A DNA stretch of 64,000 bases from Lindgomyces ingoldianus (taxonomy: Eukaryota > Ascomycota > Dothideomycetes > Pleosporales > Lindgomycetaceae): positions 573,051-637,050 of the forward strand of contig NW_022985164.1 of the NCBI RefSeq assembly GCF_010093535.1. Reading direction: 5' to 3'. This document shows, piece after piece, positions 59,419 to 64,000 of the stretch (its first letter is position 1; every line of letters begins with the position of its first letter). The notes beneath the pieces were generated by a model. The model was not told the origin of the DNA. It saw nothing but the letters and a program-made list of their open reading frames with translations, and did not search any database. A program made the translations under genes and the position numbers.

Positions 59419-60551
59419 GCCACTCAACAGACAAGTGAGCTACAGGGAGAAGCGATTAGGTCGATCTCGTGGTATCGACATTGGGGTTGCGGACCGACTC
59501 GAGTGATGTCTCAAGGGATGTCTTGAGAGTTGGAAGGCCTACCTTTCTCACCCGGTCCAGCGAAGCACGATGAGCTGAGCATGCATGTCAACGTTATATT
59601 GGGATTGCAAGGCTCAGCGGCCTCTAGCCTGACTGATTGGATCGTCTAGCGCCAGGCACAGGGTGCCTCGGAAGAACAGTTCATGCACGCCTCTGTTTGG
59701 CTGTGTTTTGCCTGCACCCAAGCCCAAGTAACCTTACCAACACAAGAGGAAAGTCTCACAGATTTCTCCAGATTACTCTGACTGCACTGTTGTGCGTTTA
59801 CGCTTTTTGGACGGCTTTGCCGAACTAACATGTCCAGAGTGGAAGCCCGATAGGAACGTGCTGCGCTGTACACCATTCACAAGACATCTCTATTGGCATC
59901 CTTTTTCTCTTCCTATTCTACTGTCCGCGCCGGGACGCATCGATTCTGCCATGTTTCCGTCCGCAGCGGGGAATTTTCGAGTTGTCTCGCACGGGAAAGT
60001 GGCGATCGGATCCTCCTGGTCCTGGCCACAATGAACGAACGAGGGGTGGCCTGTCCGTTTCGGACCCCAAAACATCGAAGTCACACAATCCGAGACACAA
60101 ACATCACGAAACCAACACAGCCGCAAACAGTGAACTACAAAATTTAAGAAATGCACAAGGAGAAGGGTCCGATACGAGCGGCACGATCGTTCGTATCCAA
60201 CCCGCCCGTTGTCCGAAGCCAGATGCTATCGTGAAATGACAGCCGTTACAGAAAGGCACGTGCAATCCATGTTCAGCCACGGGAGTACTGGAACGCTTGG
60301 CAAAGTGTTTTGATCCATCGTTTCTCAGAATACGAGGCGTCAGCCACTCATCTCCACTGTCATAGTTGATCCCAAGTGAGCAGAAGCTTCAAATCTCCCA
60401 CCAGCATGCTCCCCCGGCTGGTCTTCGAGGCTCGGCCTGCGGTGGGCCGGGACATAATAGCCATGCCTGGCCTCACACCCCTCTAACTGTTCTCCTTGAT
60501 CCTATTCTTGTTCTCCTTCAACACGTTCCTTTCTATGTTTTGTCGCGCAAG
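59419..60551. promoter_or_regulatory. Divergent intergenic region between two surface-protein genes
   Basis: About 1.1 kb between the divergent starts of the protease-like (-) and Ser/Thr-rich GPI-type (+) genes, so it must carry both promoters. CT-rich tracts lie just upstream of 60552. Short frames were rejected. Confidence 0.55.
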
Positions 60552-61742
60552 ATGCTTCCGGTCGAAATAATCACACTCATTATCCTCGCGACGACCACAG
60601 CGGCTTTCCCGCAACCACGTACGTCATCGCCTGATGGGATGCCTCACGTTTCAGACTGACATCGAGTAGAAAAACCGAATCCCGTAAACATCACCACTCC
60701 GGTCATTACGAGCATACCCCAAGAAACACTGCCTGGTTTCATACACGGGGAGTCGACAGTGACAGGATTCGAAGAGGATCCCACGATCACAGAGGAGGCA
60801 CCAGGGGTTGGAGACCCTAATAAGGTGCACGGCGAAAGTTCTGTGGACGGATTCGAGACAACAGAGGATATTCAACCTACAGGAGGGAGGGTGCGAGGGA
60901 CTCCTGAGTCCACCCCGGCAGTCACCCCGACTGATTTTCAATCCGGAATTTTCATCACCGAGACACCGACTATCATCTTCATCCATACCGAGATCGAGGC
61001 GTCGATTACCCAGCTGGACCCTGGCAACGAGCCGCAGCCCACGAGCATCGGCGCTAAAGGGGGGGTTACGGATCCAGCCAACGAGAACAGCGGCAATTCT
61101 AGAAGCAATAATCCCACTGTTCCAGCCAGCGCGCAGCCGACTTCTGGCGGCGAGGCCCTCCTGACCGAAATCATCTCAAAGATCGGAGCTCCAGCACCTG
61201 GTGCACAGCCAAGCACCAACCCTCCTTCTTCCACCGAGAATCCTGCACCAAATGGCAATCAGCAATCCATTCCAGGTCTCGAGAATACGGAGCAGCCCGC
61301 TACGCCAGGAGTTCTGGTCACAGCACCGGGCGGACAGCCCACGGCACCAGCACTGACTGTTGATCAATCCATAACACTTGGTGCTCAAACTTTGACGCTG
61401 ACTCCCGGGTTATCAACTACTGTTGGGACGGGGTCAGCGGCCACCTTCGTCGCGCTTACTACGAACTCTGTCGGGCAGACCATCATCGTAGTTAGTTCCA
61501 GTGGAACAGCAGTGAGCGCAACGGTCACAAATGCCCCTGTGACTGTGAGCGGCGTGAAAACAGGTTTCGACGCGAGTCTAACAGCTAGCGCGAGTCATGG
61601 AGCACATTCAACGCCTTCGAGCCTTGGTGGCGCGGCGGCCACTACGTCGCGAAAAGGGAGTGCCGCAGGGCGTTGGAGATGGGAGGCTGAGTGGTGGATA
61701 AGTTTGGTGATCGGTGTCCTTGGAATAGTGGTCATATTATAG
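60552..61742 (+). CDS. Ser/Thr-rich, probably GPI-anchored cell-surface protein
   Basis: Exons 60552-60618 and 60670-61742; 379 aa. The N-terminal signal peptide is MLPVEIITLIILATTTAAFP; the 51-nt intron falls right after it. The body is rich in Ser, Thr, Pro, Gly and Ala (NPPSSTENPAPNGNQQ, GVLVTAPGGQPTAPALT), with a beta-type stretch typical of fungal surface proteins (ITLGAQTLTLTPGLSTTVGT...VGQTIIVVSSSGT). The C-terminus ends in a hydrophobic segment (WWISLVIGVLGIVVIL) with no cytoplasmic tail, preceded by small residues (GSAAG), as expected for GPI attachment. It is likely a heavily O-mannosylated wall or membrane protein; no enzyme domain is present. Confidence 0.85.
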
Positions 61743-61962
61743 CCAGTCAACCTTTCATCTTGGGGTGGGAACTTTGTTCTTGTACGAAGCCTGGGGCTGG
61801 GCAATAATGGTACAATAATGATAGATAGGAAAAGGGATATTGGGCATGGGCTTTAAAGTGGTCGATCGGCCGGTTGACCAAGACGGGGCCTTCCTCCCCC
61901 ATTTCAAATCATACTTTGGGTTTTCAACATCTATTCCGAGAGCCTCCCTTACTTCAATACCC

Positions 61963-63288
61963 TCATACCCTACCCTCAGTAAACGAACTCCTAGCCCTCA
62001 GCCTCTTTCCAAACCAAAACAATAACCCCATTCCAAATACACACAACACCATTAACCCTCCAAGCAGACTCCCTCCGCCACCCACCCCCAATCCGTCGAA
62101 CAGAGGCCTCGCAACCAGCACTGTGGTCTTCGCCAGAACACTCCTTGCGCAACTATTGGCAGCAAAGATACTCGTCGCATAAAGCGGATATATTGCTCGG
62201 AAGTACAAGAAAATCCTTTGCGCAACGTAGTAGATACCAAAATTCGTCAAAGCAAGACCAATAGCCGGCGCCATCCAGTGGATTGCAGGGCGAGATGTCT
62301 ATGCTGAATATATCAGTTAGTGTGTGTGCCAGGAGCGAAAGGAATGGAAATCATGAAAAGGGTACGCACCGAATAGAAATATCCTAATGGGAACCAGAGC
62401 GCTTGATACCAGCCCTGGAATCAAGAAATTCTCGAGCTCGCCAAAGGTTCCCGCAGCTAACTGTGGCATAATGCGCTGGTGGAGGTAGAGGCAGTGTGCT
62501 GCGAGGGCGAGAATGGTGGCAGGAGCTGCGGACAAGAAGACCAGACTCGCACCTGTAGGCCTGAAGCCGTAATGGACGGGGAAGACTAGAGGTACTGACT
62601 TGGTCTTGTCAGTGAAGACATCCTTCAAGCCAGTGAATATTGAAGTTAATCAGCTTACATCGAAGAAGTAATAGCCTATCGCATATACAAGTCCAAGGTT
62701 TATTGTCGAGAACAAGAGCGCCGGGTCCTTGATATTCATCTCCCAGGGTTTGGCGAAGGCATCCCTGAGTAGACTTCTAACAGCGATGTTCTTTCGCTTT
62801 TCTTCAGCCTCAGTGATGAGCTCAGGATTCTCTATTCCTTTCCTTGCACATTTAGCCTGGTAATACAGAATCGTTAATCCCGATGTTCCTAGTAGGCAAC
62901 ATACCAAAATGAGGTAAATAGGACGGGAAATGATGAGTAACTGCCACATGACAAACCTCCACCCTAGTATCTCTATAGCAAAACTCGAAATTGTTGGGCC
63001 GAGAGCAGGAGACATTGTAGCAACTGCGGCCCACACGGCGATTGCAAAGGGGAATTGTGGAGGCCGCCAGATATCTCCGAACGAAGCCCCAACGGTTGGG
63101 AGACACGGAGACGCCATAAGGCCGAGGAGAAAACGAAGGATGAATGACGAGTACCACGTAGCTGTCCACTAGTGATGCAGGTATGCAGAGGAGGCAGAAA
63201 ATTAGACCGGACATGGCGTACAGTAGGTTACGCCTCATCGAGGGGATTTCGGATAAGGGGAGAAGAGTAGGCATCCTAAGCCGTAGCC
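61963..63288 (-). pseudogene. Degenerate MFS transporter (DHA1-type) remnant
   Basis: Recognisable pieces run from GYGLG at 63288 to RLRARS and a TGA at 61963-61965: LSEIPSMRRNLLY, LRFLLGLMASPCLPTVGAS, WAAVATMSPALGPTISSFA, GWRFVMWQLL, KPWEMNIKDPALLF, YATSIFAANSCARSVLA, RPLFDGLGVGGGGSLLGG. These are blocks of drug:H+ antiporter family transporters. Breaks: a one-base loss near 63257 (FSP|LSEIPS), a one-base gain near 63140 (LVI|LRFLLG), and TAG at 62299-62301 where the family has Trp (F-A-W-T-S-R-P context). Introns at ~62588-62647 and ~62307-62373 have good splice sites. The first ~90 residues, including helix 1, are absent; the AT-rich block lies directly upstream. A pseudogene, unless sequencing errors explain the indels. 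Confidence 0.75.
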
Positions 63289-63299
63289 CTAGAAACCTG

Positions 63300-64000
63300 T
63301 TAAGGGGATAAAGATGGGAGGGGAATGAGGTAGACTAGAATGTAGAAAACAAAGCCGAGTGTGCTAACTATGTAGCTAATGTGGTATTTGTCAATAATAA
63401 GTACCTGAGTAACTAAACTCTAGAATTAATTAGTTATACAACTAGTCTACTATATATAATATAGATTCTTATAATAATAACGTACTTCACAGGCAAGTTG
63501 CTTACACACCTAAGTTGCTTACTTTTACTAAGACTCTACTAAACTACTTTTCCTACACTAATGTATTCCCTACAACACTACTTAAACATGCTAAAAAAAT
63601 GTTAGATACAGCTTACACTCTAAGCTTTTAAATAAAATATAAAACTTTTAAAAAAATATGCTATAGCTATATATAAAGTTTTATAATAAATAATAAATAA
63701 CTATAGCACTAGATAACCTTTATAAGCTAATTCTACAGCTAAATTATAAAGGCTAGGTAATAAAAAAAAGTAGGTAATTATTAAGACTATACTTAAGCTA
63801 TATGCGCAAGAAATTTCCTCTTAAATAGCATTTATAGCTAATATAGCTAATTCTTTATGTGCTAAGTGTAATCTAGGCTATGTTTATATAAACTAGCTTA
63901 GTACATTTGTAAAGTGTTATTTAAAGCTTAAAGTAACATTTAAGTGTAAGTATAACTATAAAAAAGCTTTTTATAAGAGTTCTAAAGTAATTTAAAGCAA
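63300..64000. other. AT-rich, TpA-rich block (probable RIP-mutated repeat)
   Basis: About 700 bp, strongly AT-rich with abundant TpA and runs such as TATAGCTATATATAAAG and AATAAATAATAAATAACT. CpG and CpA are scarce and no open frame of note exists. This is the footprint of repeat-induced point mutation, which turns CpA into TpA in duplicated DNA, and probably marks the edge of a decayed transposon island that continues past the window. The original element cannot be identified. Confidence 0.7.

Noticed and set aside
63139..63260. Explaining the MFS frame changes by introns
   Set aside because: Conserved residues continue directly across both points, leaving no room for an intron of at least 45 nt with GT-AG ends.
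1..64000. tRNA, rRNA genes, CRISPR arrays, bacterial-type operons
   Set aside because: No paired A/B-box tRNA signals, rRNA segments or spaced direct-repeat arrays were recognised by eye; the genome is fungal, so CRISPR and operons are not expected.

Overview
The window is nuclear DNA of a filamentous ascomycete (Pezizomycotina). The evidence is the gene set, short introns of about 45-130 nt with GTAnGT-like donors, CTAAC/CTCAC branch sites and YAG acceptors, and an AT-rich, TpA-rich block at the right end that looks like the product of repeat-induced point mutation (RIP). I cannot fix the class; Leotiomycetes or a relative is possible. Exon joins below were read by eye from splice signals, phase and protein-family continuity. 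No search was run.

Layout. 1-5.8 kb: a large ankyrin-repeat protein with a nucleotidyltransferase-like N-terminus (-). 6.8-11.5 kb: Tea1-like kelch/coiled-coil polarity protein (-), head-to-head with Raptor/Kog1 of TORC1 (+, 12.9-17.4 kb). 18.2-20.0 kb: cytosolic aspartyl-tRNA synthetase (+). 22.7-25.7 kb: exosome subunit Rrp40 (-) and the ribosome-associated Hsp70 Ssz1 (+), which share a 270-bp promoter. 27.9-29.6 kb: cAMP-receptor-like GPCR (-), followed by almost 5 kb without recognisable genes. 34.4-35.4 kb: SrpA-like catalase-related peroxidase (-). 36.9-37.9 kb: Pho85-type CDK (-). 39.0-40.2 kb: uncharacterised protein (+). 41.1-44.7 kb: DCAF-like WD40 protein (+). 45.1-48.4 kb: Dpm2 (-), divergent from the splicing factor Cwc22 (+). 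48.7-50.2 kb: secreted SGNH/GDSL hydrolase (-). 50.8-53.3 kb: TPR-like plus protein kinase fusion (-).

The right end differs. Between 54.2 and 63.3 kb intact genes (a membrane-anchored pseudo-aspartic protease and a GPI-type Ser/Thr-rich surface protein) alternate with interrupted coding frames. A 711-codon frame on the minus strand at 55.0-57.1 kb is broken by four stops, all TAG, before its TAA end. A remnant at 54.2-54.9 kb has a TAG where Trp fits, plus a frame change. An MFS transporter remnant at 62.0-63.3 kb has a TAG where the family has Trp and two frame changes. The last ~700 bp are AT-rich and TpA-rich. RIP or simple decay can explain this. A-to-I mRNA editing of UAG to UGG, known in sexual stages of some filamentous ascomycetes, would also fit the TAG-only pattern of the 55-57 kb gene. 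This is the most interesting signal in the window.

Functionally the left and centre hold housekeeping genes for growth control (Raptor, Pho85, GPCR), translation (AspRS, Ssz1), RNA processing (Rrp40, Cwc22), polarity (Tea1) and ER glycosylation (Dpm2). The right holds surface, secreted and decaying accessory genes.
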